Origin: Romanomermis culicivorax
Lineage: Eukaryota > Nematoda > Enoplea > Mermithida > Mermithidae
Assembly: GCA_963922205.1 (NCBI GenBank)
Contig: CAWUHX010000014.1
Location: 1,870,889-1,934,888, forward strand
Direction: 5' to 3'
DNA length: 64,000 nt
This document shows positions 32,204-43,959 of this stretch, piece by piece; the stretch's first letter is position 1, and each line of letters begins with the position of its first letter. A model generated the notes under the pieces. The model made no database searches. It saw only the letters and a list, made by a program, of their open reading frames with translations, and was not told where the DNA came from. The translations under genes were made by a program, and so were the position numbers.

Positions 32204-32432
32204 TACTCAAAGTATATTTATCGCATTTTACTATTGGGTAAAGCTTCTCTATTGTATCCGATTCCAAGACGAACTGGAAATGCTGCAATATCCTGCACAT
32301 GGAGTGAAGGATTGCCTGAAGAAGGAGGACACCTGTCGGGCCCCGTGTAAAACACTGCTAATAGAGGCACTAGATATTAGTACTGCAGTAAATGTTACTG
32401 ACGTCAATCCACCTGACTGGAATGTTGAATAA
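32204..32432 (+). CDS. Terminal exon of an unknown host gene
   Basis: After a pyrimidine-rich acceptor (tttcttctttacattccag) an open frame continues to TAA at 32,430-32,432. Its second half is convincingly coding (ELEMLQYPAHGVKDCLKKED, then TCRAPCKTLLIEALDIST...PPDWNVE). Three Cys in the motif C...TCRAPC could form a disulphide or metal site. The frame has no start codon of its own, so upstream exons are needed. Not recognised. The 5' half (AFYYWVKLLYCIRF) is hydrophobic and could be a membrane segment. Confidence 0.5.
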
Positions 32433-33218
32433 ATATTATTCAGATCATAACTAAATCGACCAAAAATTTGAATAGGGAATGCAAAATAGTACAGGGCTAA
32501 GGGAGTACACAACGAAAAACAACAAACACCAAAACCGATCAAATCGTACCTAAGAAAGCTAAAATAATTTTACATAGAAAAATATGCAATTGTTTATTTA
32601 TATTTTTATGACATAAAAAGAATGAAAGAAGGCATGATATAGAACACGTGAGGAAGAAATCTCTATACACACATACAGTATGAAAAATATTGAAGGTCAC
32701 AGTCACTGCACCAGGCAACGACATTACATCTGTGGGACAATGTGTCCTCACTTTGCAACAATTTGTAGTCGGAAAAGTCCTGCACTTAAGATTGGTGGAC
32801 TGTGCAGTATGTCCTTAGCATATGGCTAGCCCTCATGGCGAACAATATTTTGCACATCTCTATTTTCAACTCGAATTGATCACCACCATACTACAAGTTT
32901 GGGTTATTATCACTTTATGTATAGCAGGTTTTTTTGCTTTGAAAATCATGAGCCAAATGACTCCCCGACCTACATTTTTAAGCGCCAAGTTTTAAATTTG
33001 GGAGCCTAAAATCTGTGATTGAAGAATATCGAAAAATAGGCTTGTAATACACTGTGGACTGTAATTAAATTATATTAAATTAGTTTATACATGTTCTAAG
33101 CAATTACTGTTGAAAATTTTATTTCCGACCGGTGTTTTTCTGGTACAGGCCTCTTCCTACGTGTGTAAAGATGAGCCAAATAATCTTTGTACAAATAAAT
33201 TTTTTTTGTTGCAAAAAA

Positions 33219-33395
33219 CTACAATGTTCCGTGTATTTTTGCAGAAGCCTTCCTTGAAGACAGTACTTGAGTTAATGTCCTTCTGGCACAAAAGTAGAGG
33301 GCATTGGAGAATGCAGCTCTTGTTCTTACTCTTTCTATTGTCTCATGTCTGTCCATTGCATCAAAGAAAAGTTTAGATTCCGACATTCTAAAACA
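33219..33395 (-). CDS. Probable terminal exon, unknown gene
   Basis: The minus strand reads, after an acceptor (ttgattccccag), a protein-like segment: ESKLFFDAMDRHETIERVRT, RAAFSNALYFCARRTL, then SSRKASAKIHGTL and a stop. It is Arg-rich and helical. The opposite strand is also open but less protein-like. No domain recognised. The neighbouring stretches 32,433-33,218 and 33,396-35,427 gave no supported exon. Confidence 0.35.
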   Translation of the reverse strand, partial: CFRMSESKLFFDAMDRHETIERVRTRAAFSNALYFCARRTLTQVLSSRKASAKIHGTL

Positions 33396-35427
33396 CTGGG
33401 GAATCAATTTAAGGGTAACTTAGTCAGTAAGTATAAGGTTCAAATTTTTTGTTCAAAAACATGTCTTTAGCATTATAAAATTCGAAAAACTCATGCCTTA
33501 ATACGTTTGAAAAACTTCAAATTCAACTTGGAATTTCTGGAAATCACTTCTGTGAAGGATATGAATTCAATTATGTTTAAAATTATAGTTAGAAAAAAAA
33601 GATAGAAACAATTTAGATTTTTACCTAGTAAATGCACCGAAATTCATCTTTTCTCTGCCAAACCCTCATAAATTTTCTCTTCTTCAAAAAATTTTTTCCG
33701 AAAAAAATTTGATTTGCGAAAAACGGTGGATAGACCTATCCTAAGAATTCTTGAAGGAAATCTGGTGCGGGCGGAGCGCCAGAAAATTTTCAGTTTTTTT
33801 TATTTCAAAAATCTGCAAAAAACTTTCTGTAAATTTGAAACTGAATTTAAAAAGTGCAATTTACTAAAAAATGAATACATAAATCAAAATTTTAGGAACC
33901 AAAATGGCTCTTAGACCAAAATTTTAGTAGCCAATCAGATCCCAGATACCTCGCCTTTCTGGAGGGTCAGACGCCTAAAATGACTTTTAAAAAGCCCGAT
34001 GTACAGTAGCCTGATTCGAATTTCTTCATAAATTTACCAGTGATGTTAGGGCCCAAGCATTGCTATATTCTGGGCCTTTTTTTCAGGGGAAGGATTTTTC
34101 TTGTTTTCACGTTTTCCATATTTGCAAAAACCTGTTAGGCAAATGTTATGTTGGATGAGACTGACCTTTGGTGGTCACTGCTCACATAAAAGAGGTTTCA
34201 ACAGTTTCATCACACCCTAATAACACCAACGACAACCTTGAAGTCTCTTCTCCTTCTCAGATACCTCATCAGAAAACTCCCTAAGCTTACCACAGAACAC
34301 ATTGACATCTGCAATAGAAATTCTACGCAAGTATCAACTCGCCTAATCTTAAAAACCCTCACCTGCAGTCACAAAACAAAACAAATTGCCTGTTGAATTT
34401 GCATTGGAAATTCAAAGGGCAACCAATAATACAATAACGAAAAATATTATTAATGGAGGCAGGGCATTTTTAGTAATCAAAAATCAATAATGGCAAAACC
34501 AAAAAATAGGCGAACAGTGGCAAATAGGTGCTTCCAAATTATAAATTTTCGCCACTTCCACCCTGCATCCACTGTATCTGAGCACCAACGCCGGAAGTTT
34601 AAAATGAGCACCTACAGTAATCCTGACAAACCATGTTCGCTTTTAGGCCCAGTATTTCGCTCCTTTCAAGGTACCCTACATCTTTGGTAAAGTTTAATTA
34701 GCTGTAGGATCAAAAAATTGTTTTGATACATCATTGTGGTCACGCCTCACTCCCAGAATTTTTGATCATTATTTTACAGTTGTGAAGTGGCCCAATAACG
34801 AATCCAAGACTACTATGAAAACCAGGACCAATCGCAAATTTTTAATTTATTCAGCATTTCAACCAAAACAGAACAAACACTGTTTGAGCAAGTAAGAGTG
34901 AGGAATTTACAAAGCAATAAAAATTGATTTCAGGATTATGACCTACTGCTAAAAGCAGCAGAAATGAGGGAATTGCTTGACTGAAAATGAACAACAAATA
35001 TGTACGGAAAATATGGCAGAAAAACTAAAATTCTAAAATGTGTATAAAAACAAAAAAACAGATTCTCACATGGTTCAGGATGTGTAAGTTTTGGGTATGG
35101 TCGTTGAGGATAGTCGTGAACATTTGCAGAAAAAAAACAATGACAAATAGTTCCATTGGCTGCTGATTTCGATCGAAATGAAAAAAGAAAGAATTTTTCT
35201 CTGTCATGAATCATTTTTGTCATTTGCGTTTTTATATCACACATTAGGTTTATGAGAAAATAAAAGCATGTCATTATTGAAGAAGAATGAAATGGGTGGT
35301 AAAAAATCTATTAAAAAAGTTTATACATATCCTGTTAGGAAAATTTTATTTCTTCAATAAATTTAAAAATTCGAGCTTATTCCCATTCGGTGTCAACATT
35401 AATTGACCTCACGACAACAATTTTCAG

Positions 35428-35545
35428 CATCACACTTTCGATATGTCCACCATGTCGAAGGACAATGCTTGCCATAAAGAGATTGGACGCACCTTATCGG
35501 ACATTCAGGTTCCACTGGCTGCTCGGCTGAAATATGAAAGGGAGG
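35428..35545 (+). CDS. Internal exon of an unknown host gene
   Basis: This 118-nt block is bounded by a strong acceptor (acaacaattttcag) and donor (GGGAGG|GTACAA). The open frame reads HHTFDMSTMSKDNACHKEIG, RTLSDIQVPLAARLKYERE. The composition is soluble and plausibly helical at the end. A second frame is open for most of its length but hits a stop. Partner exons were not identified; 35,546-36,490 shows nothing supported. Confidence 0.45.
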
Positions 35546-36494
35546 GTACAAAAATGCACCTCAGTCATACCAAAAAGTTTTCTGCTTTTTCAAACTCTGA
35601 AATGCAAACCTCAAAAATCACATAGTTCGGAGCGGAAAAAATCACAGAAAATTGATCTCATGTTGCTGTAAGAAAACATATGTGCTCCCCCGCACGGAAA
35701 AAGTCTTGGAGCAATGTGCACCTTGATTTCGATATGAATTATTGCAGAACATGGTTTTGGTTATTAGTCCGAGTTACTTTAGTTTGAAAAATTAGGCATT
35801 TACTGCACAAGCAGGATTTATGTCCTTGACTTGGCAATCATCTTCGCGATGACATTCCAAACAGGCATAGAGAAGCACTTGCACTAAGGCTGATTCCTAG
35901 CCACCTGTCCTATCCCTGCAACTACATGGATCAAGCAGTCATCTTGAGTCTGCCCTATGCTTCATATTAACACACCTAGAAACTGCCAAATGGAAGAACA
36001 TCATGACAAAAGTTGCAAAATGTGGTATGTTTTTTCTTCAATATTTTTAAGTAAATGTCCAAGGGCTCTTCTTTAACATAGGTAGAAAGTTTTTTTTATT
36101 AGTTAGCCAGATTGTTCTCATTTTAAAAATTTCAATCTGCTAATTTGAAACAAAATTTCTTCCATGTTTTTCGCCATGCTATTTTTTCCACTCGAAGCTG
36201 CCGACAGATCATTTATTTGTGTCCTTTTTAATGCTTATTCGACCACCCCAATTTTTTCAAGAGCCAGTAATTTACCAAAGATTAAAAAAGGACTGAATTT
36301 TGAGTCTTATCTACTTTAAATAATGGTAACAATACATTAAAACGGATCATTTTCTGATGAGCTCAGGAATAGAAAAACAGAATAATGATGACGTAATTAA
36401 TTTTCAAATAAAAAGTAATATGCACAAAAATTTTAAAAAATTTTAAGAACTAAAAAATGTTCTGTGAAATTAAAAACTATGTTTCTCAAATTGC

Positions 36495-37095
36495 TTGCCA
36501 TGACACAGATGTTGGTCATCCTGTTACTGCCCATTACGCGATTGGGGGGAGTCCACATGCAAATCGACAATGGGCGTTCGGCAGGCGCAGACAAATTTGC
36601 ATGGAAATGGCGCACCACAGAAAGACAGAAAGTGATGATGAAAATACTTCTTGTTTTATTATAATTGTCGGTCTATATACCAACGCCCAAAATAAACCTT
36701 TTGCATGACTTCAAGTTATTTATTTACATGCGTCTGTCCATATTCTTTACAATATTGTTCATTTATTGTTAATTTGTATATTTTAGCATCGATTAGTAGT
36801 TATACAAAGGGCTCTAATCCCGGGCATTGGTACTTGCTGACTTCAGATTGGAGATATACCGTGAAGAGTCTATCATTTTTACTAATACCAGTAGGTAGAT
36901 TTTCCTCTGACAGACTGAAAGGTCCGCTCTGTGAGGGCCTATATAGAGTTATAGATTATTGTCTGGTCAGGGCAAAGACTGTTGCGCTAGATACTGAGGC
37001 CTAGCCAAGGAGTAATTCTAGTTAACCTAAACCTGACTGTAGTTCTTTCTTTCTTTTATCCAAAGGAAAGACATGCACAAAACAGAAAATTCCAA
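36495..37095. repeat. Dispersed repeat R4, copy 1
   Basis: It is collinear with 52,330-52,950: 'ccatgcaaatc.aca', 'atttgcat.gaaatgg.gc', 'agaaaga(c/ca)', then 'gaggc(c/a)t.gccaagga', and 'ccaaaggaaagacatgcaca'. Length is about 600 bp, same orientation. The second half has a GC-rich, tRNA- or SINE-like look but no clean A/B boxes. The overlapping frames on both strands are not supported. Confidence 0.55.
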
Positions 37096-38345
37096 CTTCA
37101 AGTTTTGCCAGTGAACAAGTAAATGCAGCTTCAGCATGGTCGAACATGTTTCAGATTCCCGACAAAAAAATTAGTCCTGTAAAAAAGATGATGATTTGTT
37201 AAATTTTTACATAGTAACTTTGATTTGGTGTCATAATTTTTTATATTATCATATTTTTTATCATTTTGAAACACTCATGAGAAAATGGGCTTTAGGGTAA
37301 AATAGAAATTTTATTCGTCATCTCCACTCGAACTTCAACTATTTAAAGGTATAGATGAGCTCATGGAAACTTCAATAAATGGTATTCGATCCAGGTTCAA
37401 GGAGAAAAGTACAGAAAGGCATCAATTTGATTCAGCAATTTGATGAAATCAGTGATCATTGAATTTCTTTGTCAAATTATATTCAGCATTGAACTTACTA
37501 GTTGTTGTTGTTATGGTGGTGGTAGATTCCTCGTCGTCCACAACCAAAAAGAACCGAGCTTTTGTTCCATGGAACAAATTTGCAAGAATAATCAAAAATA
37601 GAATTGAATAATGCATGGATCAACAAGTAAAAGTTATGCTTAATGTTTGAAGGTTCTTTCATTTGTTGTGGGGAATAACGATTTACTCAGCTGATTATCG
37701 CTTTCAGAATCAACAACAATCAACATAGACCGACGATGGTATGATCAACTGGTGGAAAAAATGGTCAAATAGTCACATGGTATCTGCTCGACCTCACATT
37801 CCAAAATTCTGGAATATTGAGTAACACATTTCCTATTCTCATTTTTAGGAAAGTTTTCGCGAAAATGTGGTTTAAAATTGAAAATTTTTCTAATGAGGAA
37901 AAAAAATTTAAAACGTAAGAACTTTTTTCGCCGAAATTTTAGATTGTCATATGAAGACGCGGATTGTACATCTATAGCAGTAAAATCAAAAATTAGTTTT
38001 TAACTATGAATTTCAGAATGATCCGTACCTTGAATTCTTGTGGAAAGTAACGTTTATGAAGAGCCAAAAAATTTTAAAAATGAATAACCGTGAAGACTTG
38101 AAACAACCAGACAATTATGAAACCTGAAAAATCAGATGGTAAAAATTAAATACAAAATCAAACATTAGAAATTCAGACCGAGCATAAAAAGTGAATAACT
38201 GAAATAAAATGAGAAACAAAAAAATGTAGAAATCTTATACATGGAAGCAAAAGCAGAACGTCAAAATATGGTTGAATAAAAAATCAATCCAAAACCTGGA
38301 TTGGAACAAAAAAACTCAATATTTAAAGACTTAAGAGAAATACAA
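37050..38345. repeat. Duplicated segment, copy 1 (contains a signal-peptide exon)
   Basis: It aligns over about 1.2 kb with 50,870-51,985 in the same orientation. Matches include 'acatagtaact', 'aacctggatc', the exon at 37,499-37,616, 'gctgattatcgctttcagaat', 'gcagtaaaatcaaaaa' and 'atggttgaata'. Divergence is considerable (roughly a third of positions), so the duplication is old. The segment spans the promoter region, first exon and part of intron 1 of a minus-strand gene. Confidence 0.7.
37499..37616 (-). CDS. First exon of a secreted protein, paralogue 1
   Basis: The ATG at 37,616 opens 39 codons: a typical signal peptide (MHYSILFLIILANLFHGTKA) followed by RFFLVVDDEE and a Thr run, ending at a strong donor (ACTA|GTAAGT). 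The paralogue at 51,251-51,353 has the same plan (hydrophobic leader ending FFHGAEA, then R..., Thr run, the same donor phase). Downstream exons were not found; the conserved intron continues for at least 400 bp. The mature protein is unknown. The Thr-rich start may be O-glycosylated (inference). Confidence 0.6.
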
Positions 38346-38806
38346 AATGTATGCACGAAACATAAGAGAATCAAAATATTAACAAAATAAATTGAAAATA
38401 CTGAAAAAATTTGGCGGCAAAATATTGATGAATGAGGGAAACCATTATATAAAATACATAACCCAAAAAAATTTTAAAATTATTTAAACCCGAAAACATT
38501 ACGAAATTTGAAACTCCATAAATATTATGTAAATTTTGCTGTTGTTGCCTTCAAAGCTCATTTTTGGCTAAGTTCTTCACATGTGTTCATTTGTGTCAAA
38601 GCTTACTTACTTTTCACGTATTTGTGACTCTGTTTTTCCCGTCGTAATTTTGTTGTGCCATGTATTTTGTTCAATTTAGTTTTTCATACTTCTTTACATA
38701 CTATTCATTCACTTAAAGTCAATTTTAGATTCCTATTGACAAAATAAGGCAATATTTGAGCATGAAAAAGACAATAATGGCTAATTACTGCAAGATTATG
38801 GACGTG

Positions 38807-39081
38807 CTACCAAAGACACTCAAATGAAATGAAATGCTCAAGTTTGGAGGAAGATACCCAAGGAATCTCAAGGCACTGTGGCAAAGCCAGAAAAGTCAAG
38901 CTGGCGCTGGATTGATCATCATAATCATTGTATGAAGTTGAGATCCTGTTGTAGGTGACATCAGAAATGGAAAAAGTCCAACTCGCAGTTTTCTTCTTCA
39001 CTGCCTGTTGGTCGGTTTCAAGGCCCAAGGTATGTTGAGGATAAAAAAATGATGTCAGTAGTACCACATGTAGGCAAAACT
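38807..39081 (-). CDS. Probable terminal exon with hydrophobic start
   Basis: After an acceptor (tttgcccaatattcag) the frame reads FCLHVVLLTSFFYPQHTLGL, then ETDQQAVKKKTASWTFSISD and ...SSASLTFLALPQCLEIPW to a TAG. It could be a signal sequence or membrane segment followed by an extracellular part. Codon use and composition look coding. No family recognised. There is no ATG in frame at the start, so an upstream exon is needed. Confidence 0.45.
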
Positions 39082-39617
39082 GAATATTGGGCAAAGCAAG
39101 AATGCCACCAGAATTTTTCTTAGAATTTTCTTAGAATTTCTTGTTGCGTTTTGTGTGACATATCTACTGTAATTTTCTTATTGTACTTTTGCGCTTGGTA
39201 AAATCGAGATGAAAACACAACATATTATTTACATATTTCATTGTTATTTATACTTGATCAAAAATTGAAGTGGGCGCCTGACATTGGGAGCCATTGGAAT
39301 TGATGAGGATGAGTCGGCCACTACTATCTATACTGACTATTTTAGCCATACATTGTAGTTTGCAGGAAGCAGCTGGGAAAAGTGTGCTGGATTTTTGATT
39401 GCAAGCCTGTTTCACTTTCAAGTTCAGCTGACTCAGGTTACACTACACCTGAAGGTTGTGAGCTGTTGCACTGTAAAAGCCCTTGCCAATAGGAAGCTCT
39501 TTAGAGTTACCATCAACAAAAAGTTGTGTACAAGCCAAGAACCTCTTTAGTTATATTGTTGATGTCTTTTGACCTAAGCAGATATCAAATATAGTACAAA
39601 GTACTGCTCATTCTCCG

Positions 39618-39919
39618 TCATCTCTTTTTGGATTTTGTATGTTTCAATTCCATTTCTCCGTGATACACGTCTGGTCTCATTATTACAATTAAGTCTCCAG
39701 TTTTTGAGCTGCTCAGATATGACCTGACCTGTAATAAAATTGGAGAAATCCAGACTAATTTCAACTTGAACTCCTGACTCAAATTAAAACTATAGTTTAA
39801 CAGTTTGATCCGGTTCAAAATGTCAGATTTATGACTCAAACATTTCTAATGTTTACAGCTTGAAAGCCAAGGTAATCCCCCCATCCTGCGACGAATTTCA
39901 ATTGCAGACGAAAAACTTC
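39618..39919 (-). CDS. Last two exons of an unknown host gene
   Basis: Exon 39,857-39,919 is exactly 63 nt and phase 0 (acceptor ttgaacag; EVFRLQLKFVAGWGDYLGFQA; donor GCT|GTAAAC). A 128-nt intron with acceptor ttttattacag follows. Exon 39,618-39,728 continues VRSYLSSSKTGDLIVIMRPD, then VYHGEMELKHTKSKKR to TGA. The ends fit in phase and the joined product reads smoothly, with a basic C-terminus. The opposite strand of the 63-nt exon is also open, so strand choice relies on the phase match. Upstream exons were not identified. Confidence 0.55.
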
Positions 39920-40304
39920 CTGTTCAAATTCATGTTTTTTTGTTCTGACTATATTTTCAGTTTTACTAAACGCCTTTAGCCATATATTTGACCTCTTTTT
40001 TCATGTTTTCAATCATTTTGTTTCTATGATTACACGTAGTTTTGTGGGTGGTCAAATCTACTGGTGGTGAGTCTTCATCGGACTCGGACAGTTAATACTG
40101 CTAAACTTTATTGCACCAAAAATATCGTGTGCTTATATAAAAATTTTCCACAACAAATAACACTTGTGAGAAGCTGAAAACAAGGTTGTTATTGACTAAA
40201 ACAGAAAAGTATTTTTGTTAACCTGATTTCCTGGTCATAGAGCAAATATTACATTGAAAAACATACATGATATGGCTATTCTAAGCTATAGTGAAAGTGA
40301 TCCA

Positions 40305-40442
40305 CTGACAGGTATAACTGAACTGTGGAGTCTGCCTGTGGATGCAGATAGGGAATGGCTGAGGCCAATGAAAAGAGGTGGACTGTTTATTAGAAAATGC
40401 CCTGATGGGGGAGAAAAAAGAAGAATATACTTTCTTGGATAA
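40305..40442 (+). CDS. Possible terminal exon or relic
   Basis: After an acceptor-like site (gatccactgacag) the frame reads GITELWSLPVDADREWLRPM, KRGGLFIRKCPDGGEKRRIY, FLG and a stop. The composition is protein-like and basic. The opposite strand also has an open stretch after cag. No domain recognised and no partner exons found. Kept as a low-confidence entry. Confidence 0.3.
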   Translation: MTGITELWSLPVDADREWLRPMKRGGLFIRKCPDGGEKRRIYFLG

Positions 40443-40727
40443 ATGCCAAGCTAAAAAAAATGGACTAGATTTTTGAAAATTTGGGTCAAAGTTTGAAAAA
40501 ATTCACTTTCGTTATATTGAATTTTCATTCCATTTCAAAAAAATTTTCCATGTCAGTAAAAAATTATATTCTGCAGCTGAATGCATAACACACTTTCCAA
40601 CTAAACAACCAAAATCTCCGAAATTTTGAGGAGGGTACACGAGTGAACCCAATTTTTTAAAAATTTTTTCAGACAAAAAATTCAAAATCCTTGGGATAGT
40701 TTGTACACTTCCCCTTTCACATATGTC

Positions 40728-41278
40728 TGTAACGACCAGATTTGGGTGTGAAGCACTTTACTTTAACCGATAGCGTTACGGCGGGAACGGCTATAACAGA
40801 ATGGGGGCACAGGCGGTATAACGGAGCGATACTTCTACAATGATCGACGGCTGCTTGCAACGTCGATACAACAATACAAAACGCGGTCTCGAATTACAAT
40901 AATGAACGGGGGCCTCGGTTTAAGTTGCTTTCGTACAAATGGCTGCTTTCAAATATAAAGATGATCGCAGAAAACGAATTTAAAACTACGAATAATAATA
41001 AAAATCATGCTTTGCTTCTCTTTTATACGACGTTTTTGGCCACTCCCTGGGCGTCGCGGGAGGTTGTGCTTCTGTCCATCTTCTCCAGCCAATCGTCGCT
41101 TCCTGCTTTGCTTTTCATGCTTACTTAGTCATGCCTTTCTAATGCTTTTCTGGTACTGTATGCTTTTCGTGCTTCGCTTGCTTTCTACGGTGCGCTTAGC
41201 CACACCTTTGTGCTTGCATGCTTCCTGTATCTGTTTCTCTAAATACACATGTTTTGTGGGGCCGTCGCTACCGTTACA
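40728..41278 (-). repeat. LTR-like GC-rich segment (possible solo LTR)
   Basis: The 551-bp block starts TGTAACG and ends CGTTACA, a 7-bp perfect inverted terminus of LTR type. It is much richer in C/G than the surroundings. On the minus strand there is a TATA-like tataaaagagaagc. The 5-bp flanks (atgtc and cttga) do not match, so it is either a damaged solo LTR or another element. A 12-bp direct repeat tttgggtgtgaa occurs near 40,741 and 41,497. The 124-codon frame inside is not supported. Confidence 0.35.
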
Positions 41279-41787
41279 CTTGAGACTACTGTCTGGCAGG
41301 GCTTTTACGTATTTTACTGTGTGCAGATGTTGTTTACGATTTTTACGGGGGATTACGGCAGCTGTGGAATGTGTAGTTTAGTGTAGGTTCTAGGGGACCA
41401 GCTGCCATTTGTGGAAGTTAATTGGGGCATCTTAATTGGGCTACCGGGGTGTGAACGGATCAAAATAAAGTACTTCACATAATTTTATAAGAATGTTTGG
41501 GTGTGAATCCCAGACACCCTTGAGACGATAAAATACGAAAATGAATAATATTTAATAAATGTTTATCACATACAGTATGCTATATATTTACAGTACTGCT
41601 TTAGCAGGTACGTTACATGTCTGCTTTCAACTGCTTTAGACTTTTTCACTGAATTTAGTTCAACAAAAGGAATCAACTGTGGGAAACTGGCACATAAAAT
41701 CCCACCCAGCTTTTTTTAGAAAAAAAATCGATTTTTAACATATTTATAAAAATTTTGATGTAAAGAGTTCCATTGCCTCTGCAGAAC

Positions 41788-42014
41788 TAGTTATAAGTTC
41801 TCAGGCTGTGAATGAACCAGGATGTGCTGATTTGCATCATCTGCTCCAGATGCATGGGAATCCTATAAAGAAAACATAAGCTAGGAAAAATAAAATATCA
41901 ACATTTTTATCTGTTGTTTTCATATTACTACTTAGTCTGTTGCACTTACTTTGTATATTCTTTGCTGATTTCTCCATCCTGATCACTGCAATTATCGAGC
42001 ATTGTATTCACCAT
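41788..42014 (-). CDS. Last two exons of an unknown host gene
   Basis: Exon 41,950-42,014 (65 nt) lies between acceptor cttattcacag and donor ACAAA|GTAAGT and reads MVNTMLDNCSDQDGEISKEY. The next exon begins at 41,862 after attttcctag...ttctttatag, with an open frame to a stop at 41,788-41,793. In the phase set by the first exon it reads KIPMHLEQMMQISTSW...; another phase gives a more natural acidic sequence (DSHASGADDANQHILVHSQ), so the exact junction is unsure. The encoded C-terminus is short. Family unknown. Confidence 0.45.
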
Positions 42015-42369
42015 CTGTGAATAAGGTTTGCTGATTAAAACTTTTTTTATTGGTTACCCATGCTTAGCATTTATAGTTGGCTAGCTACTAAGGAACCAGA
42101 AACTCACTTTTGGCACTCATCAGGACTTGAGATAGTTTTGAGACCCTCGGACTTAAGCTTATGTAAAAAAGCTTATCAATTTTTACTTTTTCTGTCCATT
42201 TCTTCAACATTTTCCCTTGTCGATTTGTCGTTTTTGATTATCTTTCTTCACCATCATTGTCGTCAGCGTTGTTGTTATTGCCATCATCAGAAATACAAAA
42301 TAAGAATGAGGCATGAATCGATTGATAATCAGTGTAGCCTAGCAGTTTCAGGAAGCAACATCAAACTTT

Positions 42370-42600
42370 GAACATGCACATCCAGTTTTTGCCACCAGAT
42401 GTCTCCTATTGCATAAAGCTTGAAAATTTTCACCTTTCACCTACCTCGAAATGACTAAGAAATACAAAAAATCCTTATTTCAAGAATTGCAAAAAGCTGC
42501 ACTGAGTCCTTCATTGGGACAGTTCTAAATGACGTTTTGATGTTATTGACAGCTACCAACAAGACAGCCTGGTGCAAACCAGAAGATAATGCAGGTTTGA
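42370..42600 (-). pseudogene. Partial relic of gene family X1 (copy 3)
   Basis: The minus strand matches the exon 1 to exon 2 junction of the X1 gene at 43.0-43.5 kb: 'tcatttagaactgtcccaatgaa', the intron tract 'ttttttgtatttcttagt', then 'gtgaaaggtgaaaattttcaagctttatgc'. Stops and lost splice sites make it non-functional. It lies in tandem, about 0.6 kb beyond the end of copy 2. Confidence 0.6.
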
Positions 42601-43043
42601 ATTACGATGGTAAATTGTGTTATATTCCACATATTAGCTAAAAACTTTTTTTTCTCTAAAGAAAACCTCATATAAAATATTTACAGATGTGCTTGTCTAT
42701 TCGTCAATCTCACTAAATTTTGCCTAACTATTCACATTGTGTTCATTGTTATCTTTGTTGGCCTACATGGCCAAGTTAAACTCCATGTGCATGTGTGTGT
42801 TTTTCGTTTGTCATTTTGCATCCATATTCTTTTTCTAATAATAAAAATGATTGAGTCGAGAGTATCCACCTGACTGAGGGCCTGCAACTCTGTGCTTGTT
42901 TTCTTATTTGTTTTTTCTTTCTCTTCTTGTATTTTGGTCATGTTCGCCTTATTCATTATTCAGTTTTTCTTGCCCTCTTTTCAAGCCGAATTCTGAATCT
43001 GCTCTTTTCCACCATCATCTAATCATCAATATTTCACTAATCA

Positions 43044-43506
43044 TCAAAGCTCAAAGACTCCAACTGATCGCTTTGTGAATCCTGGTTGACCATTACAGGA
43101 TTGATCATAAATCTGAAAAATACTGGATTGATCATAAATCTGAAAATGCAATAGCTCTTAAAATAGTCCATTTATGCCATACCAAAGCTATTGTCTTATT
43201 GCAAGCCACAAGAATAGCAGCTGCTTGAGGTGAACCATCAGCTTCAAATCTTCCATCCAAGTTGAAAATTGCTATAGGTAGCATGACTACTCCAAGTGAG
43301 CGTTTTGGGAGATCCGTCTTACAGAAAGCTTGAACATTTTCACCTTTCTCCCACTGGGAAAAAACTAAAAAACACAAAAAATATTTAGGCCATGAAATGT
43401 CGAAAAAATGTACAGCATGTCGTTCAATTGGGACTGCTCTACATGAGGTTTCGTCATTTTGGGTAAAGTTGTGCATTTTGATACCATCGATAGTTTGATC
43501 ATTAGT
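43044..43506 (-). CDS. Host gene family X1, copy 2 (three exons, all phase 0)
   Basis: Exon 43,414-43,506 is 93 nt (acceptor gaaattag; TNDQTIDGIKMHNFTQNDET, then SCRAVPIERHA; donor GCT|GTACAT). Exon 43,183-43,353 is 171 nt (acceptor ttttttcccag; WEKGENVQAFC..., MLPIAIFNLDGRFEADGSPQ, AAAILVACNKTIAL; donor TTG|GTATGG). The last exon ends at 43,044 (IYDQSCNGQPGFTKRSVGVF, EL, stop). Introns are 60 nt and 70 (or 43) nt. A 27-bp tandem duplication spans the last acceptor and the first codons, giving two in-frame acceptors. The product resembles copy 1 at 1.8-2.3 kb, on the other strand. Conserved Cys, NKT and DGSPQAA motifs are visible; there is no known domain. An upstream start exon must exist or is lost. 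Confidence 0.6.
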
Positions 43507-43723
43507 CTAATTTCTATAAAATTCTTTCAGGATGTTTCTTTGATTGAAGTAAAAAGACTAGTACATCCTAAATGTAGGCTTGTAGAGTACTTCGAATGAA
43601 CAGCCCCATTATGAACCTCCTTGGATTATTTAAAATCAATAAAAAATCACTCATGTGACAAGTTGACCATCAATCAACTTTGATTTCTAGTTTTCAGTTT
43701 AAATAAAAAAAGTGGATGAGGAA

Positions 43724-43937
43724 TGCATGTCTTTCAAGGTAGATGTGACTACGCCAACCAGACGGGATAGAAAGATGGTAGGGTTTATAACAAGTGGACT
43801 GGATGGAACATCAATGCTACATTTGAAATTTTGTATGATGATTGATGTTGCCATGAAATGTTTGGCGAGAGGCTCACACCCTCAAATTGCTGCATGCAAT
43901 CGCTGCACTAACAGGACTTTAAAAAAATATACAAGCT
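43724..43937 (+). CDS. First exon of an unknown host gene
   Basis: The ATG at 43,724 opens a frame ending at a strong donor (AGCTT|GTAAGTGATG): MSFKVDVTTPTRRDRKMVGF, ITSGLDGTSMLHLKFCMMID, VAMKCLARGSHPQIAACNRC, TNRTLKKYTS. It is basic with several Cys (KFCMM, KCL, ACNRC), so zinc or disulphide bonds are possible. No family recognised. A downstream acceptor (ttttacctgcag, about 44,213) might begin the next exon. It lies 0.2 kb from the divergent X1 gene start. Confidence 0.4.
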
Positions 43938-43959
43938 TGTAAGTGATGAGATATTTATA

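Noticed and set aside
41007-41381. A 124-codon Cys/Leu/Phe-rich frame
   Set aside because: It lies mostly inside the LTR-like segment, has no domain and reflects pyrimidine-rich sequence.
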